From Afipia sp. (GTDB taxonomy: Bacteria; Pseudomonadota; Alphaproteobacteria; Rhizobiales; Xanthobacteraceae), in the NCBI GenBank assembly GCA_017308575.1, contig JAFKEQ010000003.1, forward strand, positions 248,001 to 312,000: a stretch of DNA of 64,000 nt, read 5' to 3'. This document shows, one piece after another, positions 1 to 8,523 of this stretch (its first letter is position 1; the number at the start of each line of letters is the position of its first letter). The notes beneath the pieces are model-generated. The model searched no databases. It was not told the DNA's origin and saw only the letters and a list, made by a program, of their open reading frames with translations. Made by a program: the position numbers and the translations under genes.

Positions 1-1236
1 ACCAATGCGGCTTACCGCTTCATGGTGCTGGAGCAGTTGGGTGAAATAGGCCTCGAGGCGGATATTCTGCTCGAGCCGGTGCGGCGCGATTCCGGTCCGG
101 CCATTGCAGCCGGTGCCGCCTTTGCGCTGGGGCGCGATCCGGACGCGGTGGTGCTGGCGCTGGCCGCCGATCATGTGGTGCGCGACAACGCGGCTTTCGT
201 CGATGCCTGCCGCAAGGCGCTGTCCGTCGCGACGGCCGGATGCATCGTCACCTTCGGCGTGGTGCCGGAACGGCCCGCCACCGAATACGGCTACATCCGC
301 CCCGGCGATGTCATTGCGGGCGATGTGCGCAAGGTCACGCAGTTCGTGGAGAAGCCGGATCAGCCGACCGCTGCGCGCTACATTGCTGACGGCTATCTCT
401 GGAACAGCGGCAACTTCATGTTCCGCGCCCGGATGCTGCTGGACGAATACGGTGCGGTGGATGCCGACAGCGTGGGCGCGCTCACCGAGGCGGTCGAGAG
501 TGCCGGCCGCGATCTCAGCTTCGTTACGCTGCCGCTGGAGTTGTTCGGCAAGGCCAGGCCGATCTCCATCGACTACGCGGTGATGGAAAAGACCACGCAG
601 GCGGCGGTGATCCCGGTGTCGTGCGGCTGGTCCGATGTCGGCTCCTGGCATGCGGTGTGGGATCTGTCGGACAAGGATGCTCACGGCAACGCCGCGCAGG
701 GCCTCGCGGTGTTCGAGGACTCGCGCAACTGCAACGTCTCCACCGACAAGGCGCTGGTCGCGCTGGAAGGCGTTGACGATCTCGTGGTGATTGCGACGCA
801 GGACGCCATTCTGGTGTCGCGGCAGAACGATCCGAACGGGTTGAAGCGGCTGGTCGGCAAGCTGAAGACCGTCGCGCCGCAGGTCACCGAGGATCACCTG
901 CGGGTGCATCGGCCATGGGGCTCCTATGAATCCCTCGACATCGGCGAGCGTCATCAGGTCAAGCGCATTGTGGTGAAGGCAGGCGGCCGCCTCTCGCTGC
1001 AGAAGCATCATCATCGCTCCGAGCACTGGATCGTGGTGCGCGGCGCGGCGCTGGTCACGGTCAACGACCAGCAGAAGATGGTGCACGAGAACGAGTCGAT
1101 CTACATCCCGATCGGCGCGGTGCATCGCATGGAGAATCCCGGCAAGATTCCGCTGGAGCTGATCGAGGTCCAGACCGGCAGCTATCTTGGCGAGGACGAC
1201 ATCGTCCGCCTTGAGGACGATTACCGGCGCTCATGA
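1..1236 (+). CDS. Mannose-1-phosphate guanylyltransferase/mannose-6-phosphate isomerase, 5' truncated by window edge
   Basis: Bifunctional type II enzyme that would make GDP-mannose for cell-surface polysaccharide. The reading frame is open from base 1 (reads TNAAYRFM before the first ATG at 22), so the true start lies upstream. An N-terminal nucleotidyltransferase part contains EKP (metal/sugar site), WNSGNFMF and an SIDYAVME stretch. The C-terminal cupin phosphomannose isomerase part contains HRPWGSY and the metal-binding LQKHHHRSEHW. This is the ManC/AlgA/XanB/CpsB architecture. Family members are about 470 residues, so roughly 60 residues are missing. It is followed by sugar-nucleotide enzymes, which fits an envelope glycan role. 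Confidence 0.9.
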   Translation, partial: TNAAYRFMVLEQLGEIGLEADILLEPVRRDSGPAIAAGAAFALGRDPDAVVLALAADHVVRDNAAFVDACRKALSVATAGCIVTFGVVPERPATEYGYIRPGDVIAGDVRKVTQFVEKPDQPTAARYIADGYLWNSGNFMFRARMLLDEYGAVDADSVGALTEAVESAGRDLSFVTLPLELFGKARPISIDYAVMEKTTQAAVIPVSCGWSDVGSWHAVWDLSDKDAHGNAAQGLAVFEDSRNCNVSTDKALVALEGVDDLVVIATQDAILVSRQNDPNGLKRLVGKLKTVAPQVTEDHLRVHRPWGSYESLDIGERHQVKRIVVKAGGRLSLQKHHHRSEHWIVVRGAALVTVNDQQKMVHENESIYIPIGAVHRMENPGKIPLELIEVQTGSYLGEDDIVRLEDDYRRS

Positions 1237-1448
1237 GGCTGCCTCTGGAAATGTTCTAATTTTCAGAGGCTTACGCGAGCTTTCCGGTGTAATTTTCTGC
1301 ATCAAAACGTGTAGGCGTTGTCTCTGCCTGCATTCGCCACGTATGGGGCGGCGTGCTAAAGCGGGACGAATTGAGAATGAATCGGATGCTGATGTGCCGG
1401 GCGGACACCGCCGCATGATCCGCATCCGGACGGCAAGGATTTTGACAG

Positions 1449-2447
1449 ATGAGTTCAAAAGCGAGCGCGGCTAATCAGGTGCTGCGTGTCGGCGTCGTGG
1501 GCGCCGGCGTCATGGGCACCAATCATGCGCGTGTGCTGGCCGGTCTGCCCGGCGTCGAACTGGTCGGCATCGTCGATCCGCTGCCCGCGCACCGCACCCG
1601 CGCCAGCCAGATGATCGGCTGCCCGACATTCGCGACTCTCGATGAAATGCTCGACGCGAATCCCGATGCGGTGACCATCGCCGCGCCGACCCATCTTCAT
1701 CGCGAAGTGTCGCTGGCCTGCATCGCGCGCAAGATTCACCTTCTGGTCGAGAAGCCCATCGCCTCCACGGTCGAGGAAGGTCACGAGATCGTCACTGCGG
1801 CGCGCGAAGCGGGCGTGACGCTGATGGTCGGCCATGTCGAGCGCTTCAATCCGGCCGTCGCCGCCATCAAGCAGGCGATCAAGGACGAGGAAATTCTCTC
1901 CATTGCCATCACCCGCGTCGGACCGTTCCCGCCGCGCATGTCGAATGTCGGCGTGGTGATCGATCTCGCGGTCCATGACATCGACCTGATCCGCTGGTTC
2001 ACCGAATCCGACATCGTCGATGTACAGCCGCAACTCGCGAGCGCCGTGGCCGAGCGCGAGGACATCGCGCTTCTGCAGTTCCGCACCGCCTCCGGCGTGC
2101 TGGCGCACATCAACACCAACTGGCTGACGCCGTTCAAGGCGCGCACCGTGACGGTCGCGACCCGCGGCAAGTATGTGCAGGGCGACCTGCTGACGCGTCA
2201 GGTCACCGAGTGTTTCGGCTTCCAGACCGATGGCAGCTATTCCATGCGGCATCTGTCCGTCGGACATGACGAGCCGCTGCGCGCCGAACTCATCGCCTTC
2301 CTCGACGCGGTGCGCGGGGGCAAGGTGCCTGCCGTGACCGGCGACGAGGGCGTCGCTAGCCTCGAGATTGCGATCAAGTGTCTCGAAGCGCCCGCAGGCA
2401 GCATCGCCGCGCCGCTGCGCAAGGGACCGCGCGCGGTCGCAAGCTGA
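1449..2447 (+). CDS. Gfo/Idh/MocA family NAD(P)-dependent oxidoreductase
   Basis: 332 residues. The N-terminal Rossmann fold shows GVVGAGVMGTNHARVL, followed by the family's LVEKPIA motif, where the Lys is catalytic, and GHVERFNPA. The C-terminal half has VVIDLAVHDIDLIRW, with the conserved DxxxHDID type catalytic His/Asp. This resembles WbpB/WlbA-like UDP-sugar 3-dehydrogenases. Start ATG has AAGGA about 12 bases upstream. It lies 36 bases before a DegT aminotransferase, the classical partner that aminates the keto-sugar such an enzyme makes. The substrate is inferred from this pairing only. Confidence 0.82.
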   Translation: MSSKASAANQVLRVGVVGAGVMGTNHARVLAGLPGVELVGIVDPLPAHRTRASQMIGCPTFATLDEMLDANPDAVTIAAPTHLHREVSLACIARKIHLLVEKPIASTVEEGHEIVTAAREAGVTLMVGHVERFNPAVAAIKQAIKDEEILSIAITRVGPFPPRMSNVGVVIDLAVHDIDLIRWFTESDIVDVQPQLASAVAEREDIALLQFRTASGVLAHINTNWLTPFKARTVTVATRGKYVQGDLLTRQVTECFGFQTDGSYSMRHLSVGHDEPLRAELIAFLDAVRGGKVPAVTGDEGVASLEIAIKCLEAPAGSIAAPLRKGPRAVAS

Positions 2448-2483
2448 CAGTCTTTATTTTCTCGAAATGATCCGGCACGCCTC

Positions 2484-3629
2484 ATGAACCAGCATCTGCG
2501 CCCCGAACCCGTGGCTTTCATCGACATCGGCGCGCAGCGCCGCCGTCTCGGAGCGAAGATCGATGAGGCCGTTGCGCGCGTCCTGACCCATTGCCAGTTC
2601 ATCAATGGCCCGGAAGTCACCCAGCTTGAAGCCGATCTCGCGGCGTTCTGTGGTGCCAAGCATGTGGTCGCCTGCGCCAGCGGTACCGATGCGCTGCTGA
2701 TGGTGCTGATGGCGCAGGGCATCGGCCCCGGCGATGCGGTGATCTGCCCGTCGTTTACGTTCTGCGCCACCGGCGAAGTCGTGGCGCTGACCGGCGCGAC
2801 GCCGCTGTTCGTGGACGTGGACGAGACGACGTTCAACATGAATATCGCCTCGCTAAAGAAGGGCATCGCCACCGGCCGCAAGCTCGGCCTCAAGGTGAAG
2901 GCCGTGATCCCGGTCGATCTGTTCGGCCAGCCCGCCGATCACGATGCCATCGCGGAAGTCGCGAAGAGCGAAGGCCTGTTCGTGCTGGATGACGCCGCGC
3001 AATCGTTCGGCGCGACCTACAAGGGCAAGCGTCTCGGCACCTTCGGTCTTGCGACCGCGACCAGCTTCTTCCCGGCCAAGCCGCTCGGCTGCTTCGGCGA
3101 CGGCGGCGCGATCTTCACCGACGATGCCGATCTTGCGGAGCGGCTGCGCAGCGTGCGCGTGCACGGGCAGGGCACCGAGAAGTACGACAATGTCCGCCTC
3201 GGCCTCACCGGCCGCCTCGACACCATGCAGGCCGCAATCCTGATCGAGAAGCTGAAGATCTTCCAGGACGAGATCGACGCGCGCGACAATGTGGCGGGCC
3301 GCTATTTCGACGCGCTGCATAACATCGTCACCGCGCCGCGCGTGGCCGACGGCAACACCTCGGTGTGGGCGCAGTACACCATCCGCCTGCCGAGAGGCGG
3401 GCGCGAGGCGTTCGCCAATGCGCTCAAGGCGCAGGGCATTCCGACCGCGATCTACTACCCGAAGTCGATGCACCAGCAGACGGCCTACAAGCACTATCCG
3501 GTGGTCGAGGGCGGATTGCCGGTCAGCGAAAAGTTGTCGGAGGACGTCATCAGCCTGCCGATGCACGCCTATCTCGAACCGGCGACGCAGGATCGCGTCA
3601 TCAAGGCCGTGCGCGACGCGCTGGCGTAA
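2484..3629 (+). CDS. DegT/DnrJ/EryC1/StrS family PLP-dependent sugar aminotransferase
   Basis: 381 residues, full length for the family. VACASGTDALLMVL is the PLP-phosphate loop, VLDDAAQSFGA carries the ring-stacking Asp and Gln, and FFPAKPLGCFGDGGA carries the PLP-binding Lys (about residue 199). Members transfer an amino group from glutamate to a nucleotide-linked keto-sugar. It follows the Gfo/Idh dehydrogenase directly, as wbpB-wbpE or wlbA-wlbC type pairs do, so a 3-amino-3-deoxy sugar nucleotide is a reasonable guess. No sugar N-acetyltransferase is visible in the window. Confidence 0.87.
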   Translation: MNQHLRPEPVAFIDIGAQRRRLGAKIDEAVARVLTHCQFINGPEVTQLEADLAAFCGAKHVVACASGTDALLMVLMAQGIGPGDAVICPSFTFCATGEVVALTGATPLFVDVDETTFNMNIASLKKGIATGRKLGLKVKAVIPVDLFGQPADHDAIAEVAKSEGLFVLDDAAQSFGATYKGKRLGTFGLATATSFFPAKPLGCFGDGGAIFTDDADLAERLRSVRVHGQGTEKYDNVRLGLTGRLDTMQAAILIEKLKIFQDEIDARDNVAGRYFDALHNIVTAPRVADGNTSVWAQYTIRLPRGGREAFANALKAQGIPTAIYYPKSMHQQTAYKHYPVVEGGLPVSEKLSEDVISLPMHAYLEPATQDRVIKAVRDALA

Positions 3630-3660
3630 GGCTGGCCAATAACTGGCGAATGCTTTCATT

Positions 3661-3806
3661 CGTCATTGCGAGGAGCACTTGCGACGAAGCAATCCAGTCT
3701 TGCTATTCCGACAGATGGATTGCTTCGCTTCGCTCGCAATGACAGCCTGAATCCCTTAATTTTGCCCAAAAAGACGTGGATGGCCGGAATAAATCCGGCC
3801 ATGACG
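3661..3806. repeat. Intergenic palindromic repeat (family A, plus an adjoining family C-like hairpin)
   Basis: From 3661 to 3744 the arm GTCATTGCGAGGAGC...GAAGCAATCC is followed by its complement GGATTGCTTCGCTTCGCTCGCAATGAC. A second short hairpin follows at about 3779-3806 (GGCCGGAATAAATCCGGCC then ATGACGG). Related family A copies occur at 12268 and 32907 and a half copy at 8351. They lie outside genes, between aminotransferase and murJ here. Confidence 0.85.
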
Positions 3807-3863
3807 GAGCAAGTTGAGTTTTCATCGGTTCGCGATTGAAACTCCATACTATAGAAACACCGG

Positions 3864-5393
3864 ATGCTCGGGCGAATCTTCACCGTCGGCGGCTACACGC
3901 TTCTCTCGCGGGTCACGGGATTCGCGCGCGACATCATGCTCGCCGCCATTCTCGGCGCGGGTCCGCTGGCCGACGCCTTTTTCGTCGCGCTGCGGCTTCC
4001 CAATCACTTCCGGGCGATCTTCGCGGAGGGCGCGTTCAACGCGGCCTTCGTTCCCGCTTATGCCCACGTCCAGGGCGAGCGGGGTGATGATGCGGCGAAG
4101 CTGTTCAGCAACCGCATCTTCACGCTGCTGTTCGTCTCGCAGGTCGTGCTGCTGGGGCTGGCGCTGGCGTTCATGCCGCAGGCGATGTCGATTCTCGCGC
4201 CGGGCTTCACAGACGATCCGGCGCAGCGCAATCTCGCCATCGAGCTCACGCGCATTACATTCCCCTATCTGCTGCTGATCACGCTGGTGACGCTGTATGG
4301 CGGCATGCTCAATGTGATGCATCGCTTCGCCAGCGCGGCGGCTGCGCCGATCTTCCTCAACCTGTCGATGATGGCGACGCTGGCGCTGGCCGCGTTCTTT
4401 CCCACGGCGGGCCATGCCGCCGCGTGGGGCGTGCTGATCTCCGGCGTGCTGCAATATGTTCTCCTTGCCGGAGACGCGAAGGCGCACGGCATCCTGCCCA
4501 AATTCACCTCGCTGAAATGGGATGACGATGTGCGCGCCTTCTTCCGCGCGCTCGGCCCCGCGACGCTCGGCTCGATGGGTACGCAGGTCGCGCTGTTCGC
4601 GGACACCATCATTGCGACATTCCTCGCCTCCGGGGCGCTGTCCGCGCTTTATTACGCGGACCGGCTCAACCAGTTGCCGATCGGTGTGATCGGCATCGCC
4701 ATCGGCACGGTGCTGCTGCCTGAAATGTCGCGGCGGATCACGGCGAACGATCACGCGGGCGCGCTGGCCGCGCAGCGCCGCGCGTTCGATTTCACGCTGC
4801 TGTTCTCGGTGCCGTTTGTCGCGGCTTTCCTGACGGTGCCGGATGTCATCATGCGCGCGATGTTCGCGCGCGGCGCGTTCACGAGGGCGGATGCCGCGGC
4901 GGCGGGTGCCACGCTTGCGGCCTATGCGGTCGGGCTCATTCCCTTCGTGCTGATCCGCAGCGCGGTCGCCACCTTCTATGCGCGCAAGGACACGGCAACG
5001 CCGGTCAAGGCCGCGCTGACCGGCGTTGCCGCCAACGTCGCGCTGAAAGTCGCGCTGGTCGGATCGCTGGCGCAGATCGGCCTCGCGCTGGCCACGGCGG
5101 TGGGCGCGTGGATCAATCTGCTGTTGGTCGTCCTGTTCGCGGTGCGACGCGGCTACTTCGCGTTCGATCGCGCGTTCGTCGTCGCGCTGCTAAAATTCGT
5201 CGCGGCGGGCGTGTTGCTGGCACTGGGCCTGTGGCTGACGTCGCACTGGGCGCGATCCGGACTGGCGGCGATCACATCGTTCCGCGACGAGATCGCTCTC
5301 GGAATTTTGATCGTGGCGGGTGCGATTATTTACGGCGTCAGCGTGTTGCTGCTGTTCGGGCGGCGTTGGTTGACGCAGCTTATCCGCCCCTAG
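3864..5393 (+). CDS. murJ: Lipid II flippase MurJ (MviN)
   Basis: 509 residues, the usual MurJ length, with about 14 predicted hydrophobic segments. The N-terminus (GGYTLLSRVTGFARDIMLA, then FRAIFAEGAFNAAFVP) is the diagnostic MurJ/MviN sequence, and central YYADRLNQLPIGVIGIAIGT is also highly conserved. It flips undecaprenyl-linked peptidoglycan precursor across the inner membrane. Preceded by repeats rather than by a co-transcribed gene, and followed 81 bases later by the CoxL-like gene. Confidence 0.95.
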   Translation: MLGRIFTVGGYTLLSRVTGFARDIMLAAILGAGPLADAFFVALRLPNHFRAIFAEGAFNAAFVPAYAHVQGERGDDAAKLFSNRIFTLLFVSQVVLLGLALAFMPQAMSILAPGFTDDPAQRNLAIELTRITFPYLLLITLVTLYGGMLNVMHRFASAAAAPIFLNLSMMATLALAAFFPTAGHAAAWGVLISGVLQYVLLAGDAKAHGILPKFTSLKWDDDVRAFFRALGPATLGSMGTQVALFADTIIATFLASGALSALYYADRLNQLPIGVIGIAIGTVLLPEMSRRITANDHAGALAAQRRAFDFTLLFSVPFVAAFLTVPDVIMRAMFARGAFTRADAAAAGATLAAYAVGLIPFVLIRSAVATFYARKDTATPVKAALTGVAANVALKVALVGSLAQIGLALATAVGAWINLLLVVLFAVRRGYFAFDRAFVVALLKFVAAGVLLALGLWLTSHWARSGLAAITSFRDEIALGILIVAGAIIYGVSVLLLFGRRWLTQLIRP

Positions 5394-5474
5394 CTGACGC
5401 GGGGCATTTGCGCTCCCGGCCATTCCCCTGCATGATGGTATCTAGAACGGTTCCAGATTGCAGTCGGAGAGGAT

Positions 5475-7781
5475 ATGCCTCCAGTCAAGTTCGGCGTCGG
5501 ACAGAGCGTCCGTCGCAAGGAAGATGATGCGTTGATTCGCGGCAAAGGCCGCTACACGGACGATGTCGCGCCGTCGGCATCGCTGCATGCGCTGATGCTG
5601 CGCTCGCCGCACGCCCATGCGACATTCAGGATCGATGCATCGCGGGCGCGAACCCTGCCGGGCGTTGCTGCAATTCTCACCGGCGAGGACGTGAAGGATC
5701 TCGGCGATCTTCCGTGCCTGTTCAACCTGCCGGACACCCCGTTCACCGGACCGGCCTATCCCATTCTGGCGCGGGACGAGGTGCGTCATGTCGGTGACGC
5801 GGTTGCGTTCGTGGTCGCGGAGACGATCGAGCAGGCGCGCGATGCCATCGAGGCCGTCGATGTGCAATGGACGCCGCTGCCCGCCGTCGCCGGTCTGGCC
5901 AATGCGGTGAAGAAAGGCGCGCCGCAGGTCTGGCCGCAGTTTCCGGGCAATGTGCTGTTCGACACCTCGCTGGGCGACAAGAAGGCCACGGAGGCCGCTT
6001 TCGCCAGGGCGCATGCGGTGGCGGAGATCACCATCGTCAATCCGCGCATCGTCACCAACTACATGGAAACCCGCGCGGCGGTCTGCGAGTATGATGCAAA
6101 GCGCGATCATCTCACCCTGACGATCGGCAGTCAGGGCAGCCACCGGCTGCGCGATATTCTCTGCCAGAATATCTTGAACATCCCGGTCGAGAAGATGCGG
6201 GTGATCTGTCCCGATGTCGGCGGCGGCTTCGGCACCAAGCTGTTTCCCTATCGCGAATACGCCTTGCTCGCGGTTGCCGCGCGCAAGCTGAAGAAGGCGG
6301 TGAAGTGGACTGCCGAGCGGTCCGATCATTTCGTCGGCGATGCGCAGGGGCGCGACAACCTGACCACCGCGCGCATGGCGCTGGCGGAAGACGGCAGATT
6401 TCTCGGCATGGATGTCGACCTGATGGGCGACATGGGCGGCTATCTCTCGACCTTCGGGCCTTACATTCCGCACGGCGGCGCGGGCATGCTGCCGGGCCTC
6501 TATGACATTCAGGCCTTCCATTGCCGCGTCCGCACGGTGTTCACTCATACGGTGCCGGTGGATGCCTATCGCGGCGCGGGGCGGCCCGAGGCAGCCTATG
6601 TGGTCGAGCGCCTTGTCGATGCCGCCGCGCGCAAGCTCGGCATGACGCCGGACGCGATTCGGCGCAAGAACTTCATTCCGCCGCGCGCGATGCCGTACAC
6701 CACGGCGACCGGCAAGGTGTACGACTCCGGCGATTTCGCCGCGCACATGAAGCGCGCGATGGAGATTGCCGAGTGGAAGGATTTCCCGAAGCGCGCCAAA
6801 GCCGCGAAAAAGCAGGGACTGGTGCGCGGCATCGGCATGGGCGCCTATGTCGAGGTCTGCGGCACCATGGGCGAGGAAACCGCGCAGGTGCGGCTCGATC
6901 CCGATGGCGACGTCACCGTGCTGATCGGCACTCAGTCGAGCGGGCAGGGACACCAGACCGCCTATGCGCAGCTTGTGGCCGAGCAGTTCGGTATCGCGCC
7001 GGAGCGCGTGCGTGTCCATCAGGGCGACACCGACGAGATTCCGACCGGCCTTGGCACCGGCGGTTCGAGTTCGATTCCGTCCGGCGGCGTCAGTGTCGAG
7101 CGCGCGACGCGCCAGCTCGGCGTGAACCTGAAGGAGATCGCCGCCGATGCGCTGGAAACCGGCGCGGGCGATCTCGAATTCAGCGACGGCGCGATCCGCG
7201 TGGTCGGCACCGACCGTACCGTGTCCTTCGCGGATCTGGCGAAGCGCGCCGGCAGCGATCCATCGAAATTGACCGCGAGCGCGACCTTCAGCAGCGCCGA
7301 CGGCACCTATCCGAACGGCACTCATGTGGTGGAAGTGGAGATCGATCCCGCCACCGGCGTGATCCGCGTGGTGAACTACGTGATCGTCGATGATTTCGGC
7401 GTCACGCTGAATCCGCTTCTACTGGAAGGGCAGGTGCATGGCGGCACCATGCAGGGCATCGGGCAGGCGCTGATGGAGCAGGCGGTCTATGATTCCGCCG
7501 ATGGCCAGCTCGTCACGGGCACCTTCATGGACTACGCGCTGCCGCGCGCCGCCGACGGCGCGACCATCACGTTCGAGACCCACAACGTGCCGTGCGCCAC
7601 CAATCCGCTCGGCGTCAAGGGCGCGGGCGAAGCGGGGGCGATCGGCTCGTGCCCCGCGATGATGAACGCGATCATCGAAGGCCTGTCACGCGAATACGGT
7701 ATCGATCATATCGACATGCCGGCGACCGCGGAGCGAGTCTGGATGGCGATCGAGAGGAGCCGCAGCAAGCAACGGCTGTAA
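5475..7781 (+). CDS. Xanthine dehydrogenase family molybdopterin-binding subunit (CoxL form II-like)
   Basis: 768 residues, the length of a complete large subunit. The start has GGAGAGGAT just upstream. It contains the AYRGAGR signature (residues 364-370) that marks form II or CoxL-like proteins rather than true CO dehydrogenase (AYxCSFR). The C-terminal GVKGAGEAGAIG carries the catalytic Glu (about 719). GTQSSGQGHQTAYAQ is the Moco-binding loop. True family enzymes need a 2Fe-2S small subunit and an FAD medium subunit; neither is adjacent. Two c-type cytochromes follow, which could serve as electron acceptors. The substrate is unknown (aldehyde or N-heterocycle types are common). Confidence 0.85.
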   Translation: MPPVKFGVGQSVRRKEDDALIRGKGRYTDDVAPSASLHALMLRSPHAHATFRIDASRARTLPGVAAILTGEDVKDLGDLPCLFNLPDTPFTGPAYPILARDEVRHVGDAVAFVVAETIEQARDAIEAVDVQWTPLPAVAGLANAVKKGAPQVWPQFPGNVLFDTSLGDKKATEAAFARAHAVAEITIVNPRIVTNYMETRAAVCEYDAKRDHLTLTIGSQGSHRLRDILCQNILNIPVEKMRVICPDVGGGFGTKLFPYREYALLAVAARKLKKAVKWTAERSDHFVGDAQGRDNLTTARMALAEDGRFLGMDVDLMGDMGGYLSTFGPYIPHGGAGMLPGLYDIQAFHCRVRTVFTHTVPVDAYRGAGRPEAAYVVERLVDAAARKLGMTPDAIRRKNFIPPRAMPYTTATGKVYDSGDFAAHMKRAMEIAEWKDFPKRAKAAKKQGLVRGIGMGAYVEVCGTMGEETAQVRLDPDGDVTVLIGTQSSGQGHQTAYAQLVAEQFGIAPERVRVHQGDTDEIPTGLGTGGSSSIPSGGVSVERATRQLGVNLKEIAADALETGAGDLEFSDGAIRVVGTDRTVSFADLAKRAGSDPSKLTASATFSSADGTYPNGTHVVEVEIDPATGVIRVVNYVIVDDFGVTLNPLLLEGQVHGGTMQGIGQALMEQAVYDSADGQLVTGTFMDYALPRAADGATITFETHNVPCATNPLGVKGAGEAGAIGSCPAMMNAIIEGLSREYGIDHIDMPATAERVWMAIERSRSKQRL

Positions 7782-7895
7782 ACATATTCCCTGCTTTGGA
7801 AAAAATGTTGCACTTGCCAGCCGGAGCCGAATGAGCCGATCTTGAACAGGGTTTTCCGTGAAGGTTATTTAGAAACTGAGGGAAGGACACCATCC

Positions 7896-8345
7896 ATGAA
7901 GCGTTCTCTTATCGTCGCGGCCGTTTTGCTGCTCGGCGTCGGCGCAGTCGCGGCCCAGCAGGACATCATCGAGCAGAGCCACGCCGGCATGAAGGCCAAC
8001 GGCAAAGCCCTCGGCGGCACGCTCAGTCCGATGGCGCGCGGCGACAAGCCTTACGATCAGTCCGCAATCGATGCCGCGCTGGCCGTGCTCGAAGATTGCG
8101 CGAAAAAGTTGCCGACGCTCTATCCGGCCAGCATCAAGGACGTGAAGCAGACGGCCGAATACACGCCATCGCCGAAGATCTGGAGCGACAAGGCAGGCTT
8201 TGACGCTGCGATCGCCACCTTCTCCAAGGCGGTGACCGAGGCGAAAGGCAAGATCAAGGATGCCGACAGCCTGAAAACGACGCTGCCGACGATCGGCAAG
8301 TCGTGCTCCGGCTGCCACGAGACATTCCGCGTGAAGAACAGCTGA
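7896..8345 (+). CDS. Cytochrome c' (c-556 type), exported
   Basis: 149 residues from ATG 7896, which has GGGAAGGAC upstream; an upstream in-frame start at 7842 would spoil the signal peptide. N-terminal signal MKRSLIVAAVLLLGVGAVAA with cleavage near AAQ. The rest is the helical cytochrome c' fold with heme motif CSGCH close to the C-terminus followed by ETFRVK, as in the family. Periplasmic electron carrier or gas-ligand binder. It sits between the CoxL-like subunit and a diheme cytochrome, suggesting a shared redox chain, although a repeat cluster separates it from the diheme gene. Confidence 0.88.
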   Translation: MKRSLIVAAVLLLGVGAVAAQQDIIEQSHAGMKANGKALGGTLSPMARGDKPYDQSAIDAALAVLEDCAKKLPTLYPASIKDVKQTAEYTPSPKIWSDKAGFDAAIATFSKAVTEAKGKIKDADSLKTTLPTIGKSCSGCHETFRVKNS

Positions 8346-8350
8346 TTCAT

Positions 8351-8370
8351 TCGTCATTGCGAAGAGCGCA
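8351..8370. repeat. Half copy of family A palindromic repeat
   Basis: TCGTCATTGCGAAGAGCGCA matches the left arm of the repeats at 3661 and 32907, but the right arm is missing. It abuts the family C element just downstream. Confidence 0.6.
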
Positions 8371-8422
8371 CACGTTCGAGATGCAGAAAGCGTTTCCGGA
8401 AATTTGAGACGGATTTCGCTGT

Positions 8423-8511
8423 TGTCATCACCGGGCTTGTCCCGGTGATCTCGTTCGATTGGGCACGGTGCATCATGATCGGGATGCCCGGGACAAGCCC
8501 GGGCATGACAA
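8423..8511. repeat. Family C palindromic repeat (CCGGGCTTGTCCCGG type)
   Basis: Reads TGTCATCACCGGGCTTGTCC, then GGTGATC, a short spacer, and GATGCCCGGGACAAGCCCGG then GCATGACA. The two arms are hairpins that are also complementary to each other. Ends 13 bases before the next start codon, so it lies in or at the 5' leader of the diheme cytochrome gene. Confidence 0.8.
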
Positions 8512-8523
8512 ATTCTGGGGGCG

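Noticed and set aside
5442..7325. 627-residue open frame opposite the CoxL-like gene
   Set aside because: Antisense shadow; no recognisable motif, and the sense gene has all Moco motifs.
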